Numbered from the stretch's first letter, positions 24,927 through 32,956 are shown. The stretch is DNA of 64,000 bases from Pontibacter sp. HSC-14F20 (GCF_019599265.1 NZ_JAHZTC010000003.1:220395-284394), one strand, 5' to 3'. Notes: generated by a model not told the origin, from the sequence alone. Translations and numbers: made by a program.

Positions 24927-25873
24927 GCAAGTGCCTGTTCTGTTACCAGCCCCTGCCAGGAGGAGAAGCAGACTTCCATCCGGCCTGTAGCAGAAAGCTC
25001 TTTGGCCAGGCTACCGCTCCCATCCTGCCTTACACCGAAGAACAGATGGAGGACCTGGCCAAGCAGACAATACGAAGCCAGATCGCGGTGACCGGCGTGC
25101 AGCCCAAACTCTCGTTGGAACTGGGCCCCGCGGAGAGAGAAGGAGAGCCAAAGCGCCTCACGATCGTAGGGTTGTGGGGAGGCTATATCTTGAAGCCCCC
25201 GAGCCAGCACTACCGGAATCTGCCGGAGGTGGAGGACCTGACGATGCAACTGGCAGCGATCGCTGGCATCGCGGTGGTGCCACATAGCCTGATACGCCTG
25301 CAGTCTGGCAGCCTGGCCTACATTACCAGGCGCATTGACCGTGCCCGGAAGGGCAAACTGCACATGGAGGACATGTGCCAACTCACAGAGCGGCTGACGG
25401 AGGACAAGTACCGGGGCTCCTATGAGCAAATCGCCAAGGCCATTCTCAGATACTCAGCCAACCCGGGTCTGGATGTGGTTAACTTCTACGAGCAGGTGCT
25501 ATTCTCTTTCCTGACGGGCAATGCCGATATGCATCTGAAGAACTTCTCTCTGCTCCACCAGCCCGGCTTGGGCCCGGTGCTTGCCCCGGCCTATGATCTT
25601 GTGGCAACGGTGCTGGTGAACCCGGCAGACGATGAGGACCTGGCGCTAACGCTCAACGGCAAAAAGAAAAGAATCAACCGCAAGGATTTCACTGCGGCCC
25701 TTAGCTCCTCCATGCTCAGCGAAAAGCAACAGGAGAACATGTTCGGAAAGATGAGGAGAGCAAAACCAAAATGGCTTGCCTTTATTGATCTCAGCTTCCT
25801 GAGCCAGGATCTTAAGTCCGCCTACAAAAATGTGCTGCAGATGCGGTTCTCCAGGCTGGGGCTTGATGGGTAA
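24923..25873 (+). CDS. hipT: HipT-like Ser/Thr protein kinase toxin
   Basis: 316 residues; the HipA kinase core without the N-terminal subdomain. It opens with a possible metal-binding Cys motif (CLFC at 4-7, FHPAC at 18-22). The Gly-rich loop is AVTGVQPKLSL (55-65), ATP Lys91 in GGYILKPP, catalytic GNADMHLKN (Asp202, Asn207) and metal Asp225 in APAYDLV. Catalytic residues are intact. The two autophosphorylation positions that are Ser in E. coli HipT (motif SIS) appear to be Ala55 and Thr57 here. Known HipA/HipT kinases phosphorylate aminoacyl-tRNA synthetases; the target here is unknown. Confidence 0.85.
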   Translation: MSKCLFCYQPLPGGEADFHPACSRKLFGQATAPILPYTEEQMEDLAKQTIRSQIAVTGVQPKLSLELGPAEREGEPKRLTIVGLWGGYILKPPSQHYRNLPEVEDLTMQLAAIAGIAVVPHSLIRLQSGSLAYITRRIDRARKGKLHMEDMCQLTERLTEDKYRGSYEQIAKAILRYSANPGLDVVNFYEQVLFSFLTGNADMHLKNFSLLHQPGLGPVLAPAYDLVATVLVNPADDEDLALTLNGKKKRINRKDFTAALSSSMLSEKQQENMFGKMRRAKPKWLAFIDLSFLSQDLKSAYKNVLQMRFSRLGLDG

Positions 25874-25986
25874 TATGCAAAGGGAAGAAGTTCACAAAGA
25901 AACCAACTCAACAGGAAGCTTCTGAGATCCTGATCCGGCCCAGGCAGTCCTGCCCCACTGTGACTGGACAAAAACCTTAGACACTT

Positions 25987-26091
25987 AGCTTCCTCAAATC
26001 CTCCCTAAAATGGTTCGAAATTTGTCCACTCAAGAGCACAAGTACAATTTTAAGCGCTAGCTACTTAAAGGTGGTTAGCGCTTTTTTGTTT
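25987..26091 (+). repeat. tRNA-Arg 3'-end-like unit, copy C
   Basis: AGCTTCCTCAAATCCTCC, then TGGTTCGAAATTTGTCC, GCACAAGTACAATTT and hairpin GCGCTAGCTAC/GTGGTTAGCGC with T-run. It parallels copy B over its full length and tRNA-Arg from the T-loop onward. It closes the hip segment, 113 bp after hipT. Confidence 0.8.
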
Positions 26092-26112
26092 GATGGGCTT
26101 TTCTGAGACCTT

Positions 26113-26277
26113 CTACAGGAAATAACTATTTATTGAAGAGATTGCGAGTGCGATCACATAAATCAGGAGTAACCATCTAAAAAGTAGCTTCTTGTTGACG
26201 AAACGCTTTAAAAACGGGTAAAACAGAAAATATACAATGCCTATGATGATCAGAATGTAGAGGAGCGCTTTTAACAA
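26113..26277 (-). CDS. Possible small membrane protein
   Basis: An open frame of 54 residues from a TTG at 26277: LLKALLYILIIIGIVYFLFYPFLKRF, then NKKLLFRWLLLIYVIALAISS. Two hydrophobic segments separated by a basic loop look like a genuine two-pass membrane peptide, but the weak start and lack of a recognised family keep this tentative. The flanks (25874-25986 and 26278-26416) hold nothing else I can support. Confidence 0.35.
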   Translation of the reverse strand: MLKALLYILIIIGIVYFLFYPFLKRFVNKKLLFRWLLLIYVIALAISSINSYFL

Positions 26278-26416
26278 TTTTAAATGTAATTTTATTAGAT
26301 CGCAGCTAGGGCATCAGAGACGAATCTGATTAGGCAAAGGTATAAAATTGGCCAGCTAATCCCTACCTCAGAAAGCGTACTATTCTGCATTTACAGGCAG
26401 TAAGATTTTTTGATTT

Positions 26417-27679
26417 ATGCAGGAAAACACCGTAAACAAACAACACGACCTACTGCGTGTACTCACACTAAAAGATGCGGTGGGAATTGGGCTGGGGGCC
26501 ATTATCGGGGCAGGTATATTTGTTGTGACCGGTGTGGCGGCTGGTCTGGCCGGACCGGCCTTTCTAATCGGGTTACTATTTGCAGGTATAATTGCCGGCT
26601 TCAATGCGCTGTCTTCTGCCCAGTTGGCGGCCGTATACCCGCACTCCGGAGGTACTTATGAGTATGGCTACCGGCTCCTTAACCCTACGCTCGGTTTCGC
26701 GGCCGGCTGGATGTTCCTGATCAGCAAACTCTCGGCAGCCTGTGTTGTCGCCATTGGTTTTGGTAGTTACTTCTACCAGCTTATACCTGTCTTTTCTCCT
26801 TTAGTCCTCTCGGTACTGGCTGTGCTCCTGCTGACGGTGGCTAATTACTTCATCAAAAAAGCCGGGATGCTCAATCTTGTCATTGTTTCCATTACGCTTA
26901 TTTCGCTGCTATACCTGGTGTTCAGCGGTATACCTGCTGTCAAACAGGAGAACTTTCAGCCCTTTGCCCCTTTTGGGATGGCAGGTATAGCCGAGGCGGC
27001 CGCACTGCTGTTTTTTGCTTTTACCGGGTATGCCCGCATTGCCACGTTGGCTGAGGAGGTTCGCGAACCTCATAAAACGATTCCCCGTGCTGTTATCATC
27101 ACCATTGTTTCTGCCATCGTGCTGTATGCAGCCGTTTCGCTGATAGCAGTTGGTATAATTGGCACGGAGCGTATGGCCGACAGCAAATCGCCTTTGCATG
27201 TTGTGGCAAATACGCTGAGTACGCCAGCGATCAAAACCGTGGTCAAGATTGGCGCATGTACGGCTATGCTCGGGGTGCTGTTAAGTCAGATTTTGGGGAT
27301 TAGCCGGATGATGCTGGCCATGGGAAGACGGCACGATCTGCCGCCGGTGTTTGAGCAGGTATACCACCGCTTTAGAGTCCCGCATGTAGGCGTACTTTTC
27401 ACGGGAGCAATCATTCTGCTTCTGACCCTAGTGGGCTCTTTCGAATTTATTCTGCGTTCCGCCTCTTTCACGATTTTGCTATACTACAGCATCACTAACA
27501 TCGCTGCTTTAAAACAACTAGGTTCGGAGCAGATCTACGGCAGGATCATACCAGCACTTGGACTTATTGGCTGCCTGGCCATGTCTGTGGCATTACCACT
27601 CCAGGTAATTCTTTCGGGCCTTAGCTTGCTGGTAGTTGGATTTATGATGCGTTTTCTGTTTCATAAGGTATATTCTTAA
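26417..27679 (+). CDS. APC-family amino acid permease
   Basis: 420 residues and about 12 transmembrane segments. The first carries the APC signature (DAVGIGLGAIIGAGIFVVTGVAAGLAGPA), with PHSGGTYEYGYRLLNP following. Later, FFAFTGYARIATLAEEVREPHKTIPRA is the conserved cytoplasmic segment between TM6 and TM7. It should import or exchange amino acids by cation or antiport coupling; substrate not predictable. It contains many GGTATA/TATACC words, marking it as core genome rather than island DNA. Confidence 0.9.
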   Translation: MQENTVNKQHDLLRVLTLKDAVGIGLGAIIGAGIFVVTGVAAGLAGPAFLIGLLFAGIIAGFNALSSAQLAAVYPHSGGTYEYGYRLLNPTLGFAAGWMFLISKLSAACVVAIGFGSYFYQLIPVFSPLVLSVLAVLLLTVANYFIKKAGMLNLVIVSITLISLLYLVFSGIPAVKQENFQPFAPFGMAGIAEAAALLFFAFTGYARIATLAEEVREPHKTIPRAVIITIVSAIVLYAAVSLIAVGIIGTERMADSKSPLHVVANTLSTPAIKTVVKIGACTAMLGVLLSQILGISRMMLAMGRRHDLPPVFEQVYHRFRVPHVGVLFTGAIILLLTLVGSFEFILRSASFTILLYYSITNIAALKQLGSEQIYGRIIPALGLIGCLAMSVALPLQVILSGLSLLVVGFMMRFLFHKVYS

Positions 27680-27781
27680 CCCGCTAGAAAAGCAGATTAT
27701 AAAACCAGTGAATAACTCAGGTATAGGCGAAAAAATAGTCTTGCGGCAAAGCCGTGATTTTGCTATGTTGCAGAAAATTAT

Positions 27782-27855
27782 CGGGGTGTAGCGTAGCCTG
27801 GTATCGCGCCAGCATGGGGTGCTGGAGGTCGTGGGTTCGAATCCCGCCACTCCGA
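27782..27855 (+). tRNA. tRNA-Pro (anticodon GGG)
   Basis: 74 nt: acceptor CGGGGTG/CACTCCG (one G-U pair), discriminator A; anticodon stem CCAGC/GCTGG around loop ATGGGGT, giving GGG; T-loop GGTTCGAATCC. The C1-G72 start is typical of bacterial tRNA-Pro. Its 3' end is repeated at 28852 and 29905. Confidence 0.93.
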
Positions 27856-27860
27856 CTATT

Positions 27861-27895
27861 AAAAATGCCTTTTACAGCGTGTAAAAGGCATTTTT
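27861..27895 (+). terminator. tRNA-Pro terminator
   Basis: AAAAATGCCTTTTAC (27861-27875) pairs perfectly with GTAAAAGGCATTTTT (27881-27895). A single TGACGCA word follows at 27909. The rest, to 28161, is AT-rich and non-coding. Confidence 0.85.
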
Positions 27896-28161
27896 AATTA
27901 TAAAATACTGACGCAAGACGTTCAAAAATCAACTTAAGCTTCTTAAAAAAAAAACAGTCCAAGCGCTCGTTTAAGTATATTCTTCTATAATATTTAAGCA
28001 CTTATTATCCCGCCATCCCTACTTAACTATTACTTACTACTCATCATTACATTATTCAATTAACATAGAAGCCTGATAGATAATCTGCATATAATAATAG
28101 ATATATTATATTTGCTATTCATATAAATCTTAGTCGTATTTAACTAACTCTCTTCACACAA

Positions 28162-28674
28162 ATGAAAACAAAACTCAGCCTATTTATTTTGGCACTTCTT
28201 CTATTTGCTTGTAAGAAGGACGAGCTGTGCACGAATGAAAGCTACTGTGCAGAGATTGATGGAAAGAAGTGGTCCCCAGTCGATGATGGAGACCCTCAAA
28301 CTGGAGGCTCGCTTATAGTTCATTTAATGCATGGAAACAATCTCTGGATAAGAGCAACAAACCAACTTGATTCCTCCATTGTATTTTTTGGAATTGTGGA
28401 CAGCGTAAATCTAATTCGTGAAGGCTCCTATGTTTTAAATGGGAAAGGTGGAGATCTGCCTGATGGCCTTCGGAACGGCGGGTTTTACCTGAGCGCATCT
28501 GGTGAAGAGTTTATGACCGACTCCACCTATACTGGTTTGGTAACGGTGACAAATATTGACAAGGTCAAAGGACGGATATCAGGAAACTTCTACTTCAAAG
28601 CCAGAAACCCAATTACTGGAAAAATAGCAGATATATCCAATGGCTCATTCAATACATTTTACTGGAAATATTAG
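28162..28674 (+). CDS. Small lipoprotein, possibly DUF6252-like
   Basis: 170 residues with lipobox LLFAC (Cys17) followed by KKDE. The mature part has CAEIDGKKWSPVDD, a run of strands (SLIVHLMHGNNLWIRATNQ), and ends KGRISGNFYFKARNPITGKIADISNGSFN. Bacteroidota lipoproteins of the DUF6252 type show this order, but my assignment is weak. It is AT-rich for this window and lies between tRNA-Pro and the first duplicated tRNA end, so it is likely island cargo. Confidence 0.65.
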   Translation: MKTKLSLFILALLLFACKKDELCTNESYCAEIDGKKWSPVDDGDPQTGGSLIVHLMHGNNLWIRATNQLDSSIVFFGIVDSVNLIREGSYVLNGKGGDLPDGLRNGGFYLSASGEEFMTDSTYTGLVTVTNIDKVKGRISGNFYFKARNPITGKIADISNGSFNTFYWKY

Positions 28675-28712
28675 TGCTTAATTACCATTAGTCAACAAGT
28701 AAAAGACACCCT

Positions 28713-28939
28713 TGCGTCAGTTTCTGCGTCACTTGACCTTGCGTCAGTATTTGCGTCAGTGGCATGCAAAAACCTCGAAATTTTAGCTCAAACCAACATT
28801 TAACCAGCGCTTCTGAGGCAATTTTACAAAGCATAGATTGGTGGTATTTGCGTTCGAATCCCGCCACTCCGACAAAAAAGGGCCTTTACAGCATGTAGAG
28901 GCCCTTTCTACTGACGCAAAAGTGACGCAAACTGACGCA
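28713..28939. repeat. Attachment-site-like block at tRNA-Pro, copy B
   Basis: Four TGCGTCA words (28713, 28725, 28740, 28752), then GTTCGAATCCCGCCACTCC at 28852 within a 22-bp exact copy of the tRNA-Pro 3' end (28852-28873), a hairpin (28877-28907) and three TGACGCA words (28912, 28923, 28933). Short direct repeats flanking a tRNA-end core are typical arm sites of tyrosine integrases. No integrase is present. 28940-29370 has no supported gene. Confidence 0.75.
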
Positions 28940-29370
28940 GCTTTTCAGGCAAAATCAGCCTCTGTGAGACTGTAAGTCACTTTTCTACATATCCAAGCAC
29001 TTGAAGTGGTGTTTTTCACCTCGCCAATCCTATGGAATTACCAAGCAAGACGCACCTAATTTTAGTATTTCTTCTTATATTCATTCTTTTAAAATAAGAG
29101 ACAACTATACTCCCAATATCTGGACTAATTACGTATTGCCACTATGATAGTGTAGTATCCATCAGGCATTTCTACAATTGCTTGCTGCACAGAAAATGCT
29201 AGAACAAGATGCCGATATGAAAAGGTCTCACTCACATAGGGAAACTAATTTCGAAGCAGCAAAAACGACTAAAATTGATGATGAAAGCACTCTGATGGCT
29301 TTTATATAAGTTGAGTTCCCCGAATAGAAGTGGGCAATTAATTACATTGTATATAAATAAATAGGTCAAT

Positions 29371-29529
29371 ATGGAATTAGTATCAGGAATACTATTGTGG
29401 CTCAGCGATGTATTGGGTATAAAATGGGTCAAAGAAGAGACCAACAAATTTAGAAAAGTGGTTAAGGCGGTTACTTTTCTATTAGTGGGAATTATTTTAG
29501 TGATTATGTATTTTGCACTGTTTGGCTGA
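29371..29529 (+). CDS. Small membrane protein
   Basis: 52 residues from an ATG: MELVSGILLWLSDVLGIKWV, a charged stretch KEETNKFRKVVK, then a transmembrane helix (AVTFLLVGIILVIMYFALFG). Not recognised. Its ordered amphipathic-basic-hydrophobic layout suggests a real gene. It lies in the tRNA-Pro island. Confidence 0.45.
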   Translation: MELVSGILLWLSDVLGIKWVKEETNKFRKVVKAVTFLLVGIILVIMYFALFG

Positions 29530-29777
29530 GTCAAAATTTGATATCTGTCATCAGGTGCCACACTATTACCAAACCTGCACACGAAAATTCAACCAGGGTG
29601 CAAGTATTTATGTCGTTAAGGCTAAGTGCAACAGCGACACAATGCATATACAATAGCGCTCAGTTTTGAAAGTGTGATGCAATAGAATTACGTTTGACAA
29701 TACTCCCGATTGTGTATTCAATAACATGAGCGCTATCGAGCACACACTACCGTCAAAAATCACCTTTCTTCACTTAC

Positions 29778-29923
29778 TGCGTCAGTAGCGCTTGCGGCAG
29801 AATCTACGTCAGCAGGGGCCAAAAACATCGAAATTTTAATAGAATAAAACATTTTACCTGTGCTTCAGAGTCAATTTCACAAGGTGTAGATAGCTGATAT
29901 TTACGTTCGAATCTCGCCATACT
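29778..29923. repeat. Attachment-site-like block at tRNA-Pro, copy C
   Basis: TGCGTCA at 29778, a stretch resembling the DNA before copy B (ATCGAAATTTTA, GTGCTTCAGAGTCAATTTCACAA), and a mutated tRNA-Pro end GTTCGAATCTCGCCATACT (29905-29923). The expected hairpin after it is displaced to 30879 by the IS982 element. 29530-29777 has no supported gene. Confidence 0.65.
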
Positions 29924-29928
29924 AATTA

Positions 29929-30870
29929 ACTCAAGTTGCGTGATAGTGCAGGCGGTATAAAACAAAAAAATCTGTTCTGCCAGTGGCCGTGCTTACGTTT
30001 TAAAGTTTGCAAAGACTCTTAAACCGTAACAGCCATGAGAGAACAGACCATTACAATTTACTGCTTTATCGATGATTTCTTCCATGCCACGGGCAGAAAA
30101 GATGACGCCCACTGCAAAATAACTGACGCCGAGCTGTTGACCACGGCTCTGCTCTCAGCCCGCTTCTTCTACGGCAACCTCCACTCGGCCTACGGCTACA
30201 TGCAGGCCCACCACGGAGTCAGGCACATCGACAAGTCGGGCTTCGTGCGCCGCCTGCACAGGCTGCAGCCCCAGCTGCTGGCCCTGTTCACTGCCTTGGG
30301 CCGCGTCATCAAGGAGCTTAACTGCTCGTGCGTCTACCTGATTGACTCCTTCCCCGTCCCGGTCTGCGATAACATCCCCATTCCCTGCTGTCACCTGCTC
30401 GAGAGCGAGGCCTACCGCGGAAAGTGCGTCAGCAAGCGGCGCTACTTCTACGGCTTCCGCGTCCAGGTCGTCACCACCTCGGACGGGGTGCCGGTGCAGT
30501 TCTACATCCATGCCGGCTCCTTTGCCGACATCACCGCCTTTAAGGCCATGGAACTCGACCTGCCTCAGGACAGCCAACTCTACGCCGATGCCGCCTACAC
30601 CTGCTATGAGGTGGAGGACCTGCTGGCCGAGTGCGAGCAGATCGAATTCCGCTGCTGCCGCAAGTCCAACAGCAGGCGAAAGGACGAGCCGCACAGGGCC
30701 TTTCTCAAGGAGCACTACCGCAAGCGCATCGAAACCTCCTTCTCTGGCATCACCGGCTTCTTTCCAAAGAAAATACACGCCGTCACAGCCCAGGGCTTCA
30801 TCCTCAAACTCATCCTCTTTATCTTCGCCTATACCCTAACCCAAGTCATCGAGTAGCTCGCAACTTGAGT
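29929..30870 (+). mobile_element. IS982-family insertion sequence, complete
   Basis: Inverted ends ACTCAAGTTGCG (29929-29940) and CGCAACTTGAGT (30859-30870) are perfect complements and each is flanked by TAATTA, a possible target duplication. Length is 942 bp with one transposase gene. GC is higher than in the surrounding island. Confidence 0.88.
30035..30856 (+). CDS. IS982-family transposase
   Basis: 273 residues, near-full family length. The DDE catalytic triad appears as the Asp in VYLIDSFPVPVC, the Asp in LYADAAYTCYE and the Glu in RKRIETSFSGITGFFP. The family N-terminus (ITIYCFIDDFFHA, KITDAELLTTALLSARFFYGN) is intact. There is no frameshift, so it may be active. Confidence 0.93.
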   Translation: MREQTITIYCFIDDFFHATGRKDDAHCKITDAELLTTALLSARFFYGNLHSAYGYMQAHHGVRHIDKSGFVRRLHRLQPQLLALFTALGRVIKELNCSCVYLIDSFPVPVCDNIPIPCCHLLESEAYRGKCVSKRRYFYGFRVQVVTTSDGVPVQFYIHAGSFADITAFKAMELDLPQDSQLYADAAYTCYEVEDLLAECEQIEFRCCRKSNSRRKDEPHRAFLKEHYRKRIETSFSGITGFFPKKIHAVTAQGFILKLILFIFAYTLTQVIE

Positions 30871-30878
30871 TAATTAAG

Positions 30879-30912
30879 AAATAGTCCTTACAGTTTGCTG
30901 CAAGGACTATTT
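30879..30912. terminator. Hairpin after IS982 (displaced tRNA-Pro-type terminator)
   Basis: AAATAGTCCTT (30879-30889) pairs with AAGGACTATTT (30902-30912). It has the same layout as the hairpins after the other two tRNA-Pro ends (arm containing CCTTnACAG) and also lies at the end of the convergent gene 30933-31484. Confidence 0.7.
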
Positions 30913-30932
30913 TTAATTAGATATCATACTAC

Positions 30933-31484
30933 TCACGACGGAATCTCCCCCACCAGTCGCGCTATACCTTTCTCTATTTGCTCGCGCAGTTTTTCAGGCT
31001 TATCGGAAATAATCCGCTCTGCGGTACCTTGCCACACCATTTCGTTCTGCACAGGATCTACCAGGTGCACCGACACCGTTCCGACGCTATACCGTCCAAC
31101 TTCTACTTCTTTGCTTTGCCAAGTATAGCGGCGCTGCCCCATGTAGCGGGGTGGGTCCGTTATAATGTTCGTTTCCCTCGTCTGCACCTGCCTGTCTACT
31201 ACTATACCTAAGTTGATCAGTAAGTCAGCTTCATCTGCAGACGGCGCCTGATTCAGACCGCGCTGTTCTAACTGCCGGGCAAGTTCCTGCTTCAGGAAGT
31301 GCACATGCGCCTGGTAATCAGGCCCCATATCCTCTACATCAGATTCCACTTCCATAAAGGCAAACTGACGGTAAGTATCCAGGGCAAAGCCAGGGGCTGG
31401 TTCGGTGTGAACACTGGTAGCAGGGCTGCAAGCCGACAGCAGTAAGAGTAGCAGCAAAGAGGTATAAGACAACAGGTTTCTCAT
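30933..31484 (-). CDS. DUF4136 lipoprotein
   Basis: 183 residues with lipobox LLSAC (Cys19). The DUF4136 pattern is visible: LDTYRQFAFMEVE, FLKQELARQLEQRGLNQAPSADEADLLINLGIVVD, and a C-terminal VGTVSVHLVDPVQNEMVWQGTAERIISDKPEKLREQIEKGIARLV. Probable periplasmic or outer-membrane lipoprotein of unknown role. Confidence 0.85.
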   Translation of the reverse strand: MRNLLSYTSLLLLLLLSACSPATSVHTEPAPGFALDTYRQFAFMEVESDVEDMGPDYQAHVHFLKQELARQLEQRGLNQAPSADEADLLINLGIVVDRQVQTRETNIITDPPRYMGQRRYTWQSKEVEVGRYSVGTVSVHLVDPVQNEMVWQGTAERIISDKPEKLREQIEKGIARLVGEIPS

Positions 31485-31668
31485 TTTAAAAGCTTTGGGT
31501 CTTCACTCAAATAATTACGATATATACGTACACAGTAATCTGTGATGTGTGTTTCGAATGCAAAATTTATACCTAACTTAGCACTTATCTTATTACAGGA
31601 TTCTGTCTGTAGCATAAATATTCAACAACCTTATAACCATACGGCCACAAGCTACGTTTTGCCCTACC

Positions 31669-32541
31669 ATGAACACCACAGCACAAGTACTAGAAAAAAA
31701 CAAAGAGCGCATCCTGGAAAAATGGATGCAGAATCAGTTGTCTGATGCAGCACTGCGTGATGACCTGATGACAAATGATGAATTGCAGCGTCAATCAAGA
31801 GAGATGCTGGACGGCCTGCTCCGAGCTGTTTCCAAAGGCAATTACGACAACATTTACGACACAGAATTTGAGCAGGTAACAGATACACTTCGCGATATTT
31901 CCATCACCAGAGCAAGACAAGGGTTTAGTCCACGCGAAACCGGCGCCTATGTGCTGAGCCTGAAGCAAGCAGTAATTGAGGTATTGGTTGAACAGCGGAA
32001 GGATGACACAAGCATGCTCTACCAGGAAATCATGCAGCTTAACAACCTGCTCGACAACCTGAGTATCCTCACCTTCGAAACATTCATCAAGGGGCGTGAA
32101 GAAGTGATTCTGCGACAAACGGATGAGATCAGTGAAATCTCTACGCCCGTTATCCGGGTATGGGATGGTATTTTGGCCCTGCCAATCATCGGTACACTGG
32201 ATAGCGCACGTACACAGGTTGTGATGGAAAACCTGTTACAGGAAATCGTGAATACAGGCAGTAACATCGCCATTCTGGACATTTCGGGCGTACCTGCTGT
32301 GGACTCACTGGTAGCACAGCACCTGATCAAAACAGTAAGCGCCACCCGCCTGATGGGTGCCGAGTGTATTATCAGCGGTATTCGGGCTGAAATTGCGCAA
32401 ACCATTGTGCACCTGGGCATCGACCTATCCAACATCAAGACCAAGGCCAGTCTGGCCAGTGCACTGCATCTTGCCTTTAGCATGACCAACCTGGAAGTGC
32501 GCCGCACAGAGCGAAACAAAGGCCTGAAACTAATGCGCTAG
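31669..32541 (+). CDS. rsbR: RsbR-type stressosome protein (sensor domain plus STAS)
   Basis: 290 residues. Residues 1-~150 are the RsbRD-type helical sensor (LEKNKERILEKWMQNQL ... ARQGFSPRETGAYVLSLKQAV). Residues ~160-275 are a STAS domain (ILDISGVPAVDSLVAQHLIKTV, GIRAEIAQTIVHLGIDL). Ser213 and Ser236 sit where B. subtilis RsbRA has its phosphorylated Thr171 and Thr205. RsbR and RsbS build the stressosome, which holds the kinase RsbT until stress releases it. First gene of a five-gene operon; the next starts 4 bp after its stop. Confidence 0.88.
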   Translation: MNTTAQVLEKNKERILEKWMQNQLSDAALRDDLMTNDELQRQSREMLDGLLRAVSKGNYDNIYDTEFEQVTDTLRDISITRARQGFSPRETGAYVLSLKQAVIEVLVEQRKDDTSMLYQEIMQLNNLLDNLSILTFETFIKGREEVILRQTDEISEISTPVIRVWDGILALPIIGTLDSARTQVVMENLLQEIVNTGSNIAILDISGVPAVDSLVAQHLIKTVSATRLMGAECIISGIRAEIAQTIVHLGIDLSNIKTKASLASALHLAFSMTNLEVRRTERNKGLKLMR

Positions 32542-32545
32542 TACG

Positions 32546-32956
32546 ATGGAAAGAATACCAATTTTAAAAATGGGGCCTTTCCTGTTGGTTACCATTCAGA
32601 TCGACCTCTACGACAGGCTGGCCCTGACACTCGAGAATGACCTGATAAACATGGTAAGCCAGACCGGAGCACGAGGCGTTTTAATAGATATTTCCGCGGT
32701 AAGCATCGTAGACTCATTTATGGGCCGCATTTTAGGCAACATTGCCTCTATGTCGCGCATTATGGATGCCGAAACCGTAGTAGTAGGCATGCAGCCCGCT
32801 GTAGCCATTACACTTGTAGAACTCGGCCTGACCCTGCAAGGTGTATACACTGCCCTAAACGTAGAAAAGGGCATGGAATTACTTAACACTAAACTAGGCG
32901 ATAACCTGGAACTAGACGACGACGAGGAGGAAGACCAGGATGATCGTAATGACTAA
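32546..32956 (+). CDS. rsbS: RsbS-type stressosome STAS protein
   Basis: 136 residues, a single STAS domain. LIDISAVSIVDSFMGRIL places Ser57 at the position of the phosphorylated Ser59 of B. subtilis RsbS. GMQPAVAITLVELGL follows as expected. The last ~20 residues are an acidic tail (LELDDDEEEDQDD) not usual in RsbS; this stretch overlaps the rsbT start by 17 bp, so part of the tail may reflect that overlap. Confidence 0.9.
   Translation: MERIPILKMGPFLLVTIQIDLYDRLALTLENDLINMVSQTGARGVLIDISAVSIVDSFMGRILGNIASMSRIMDAETVVVGMQPAVAITLVELGLTLQGVYTALNVEKGMELLNTKLGDNLELDDDEEEDQDDRND

Noticed and set aside
24591..25873. hipS and hipT as one hipA broken by a frameshift
   Set aside because: Each has its own ATG, the overlap is a neat 4 bp as between hipB and hipS, and HipT begins with its own Cys-rich N-terminus. 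This matches known three-gene HipBST systems.
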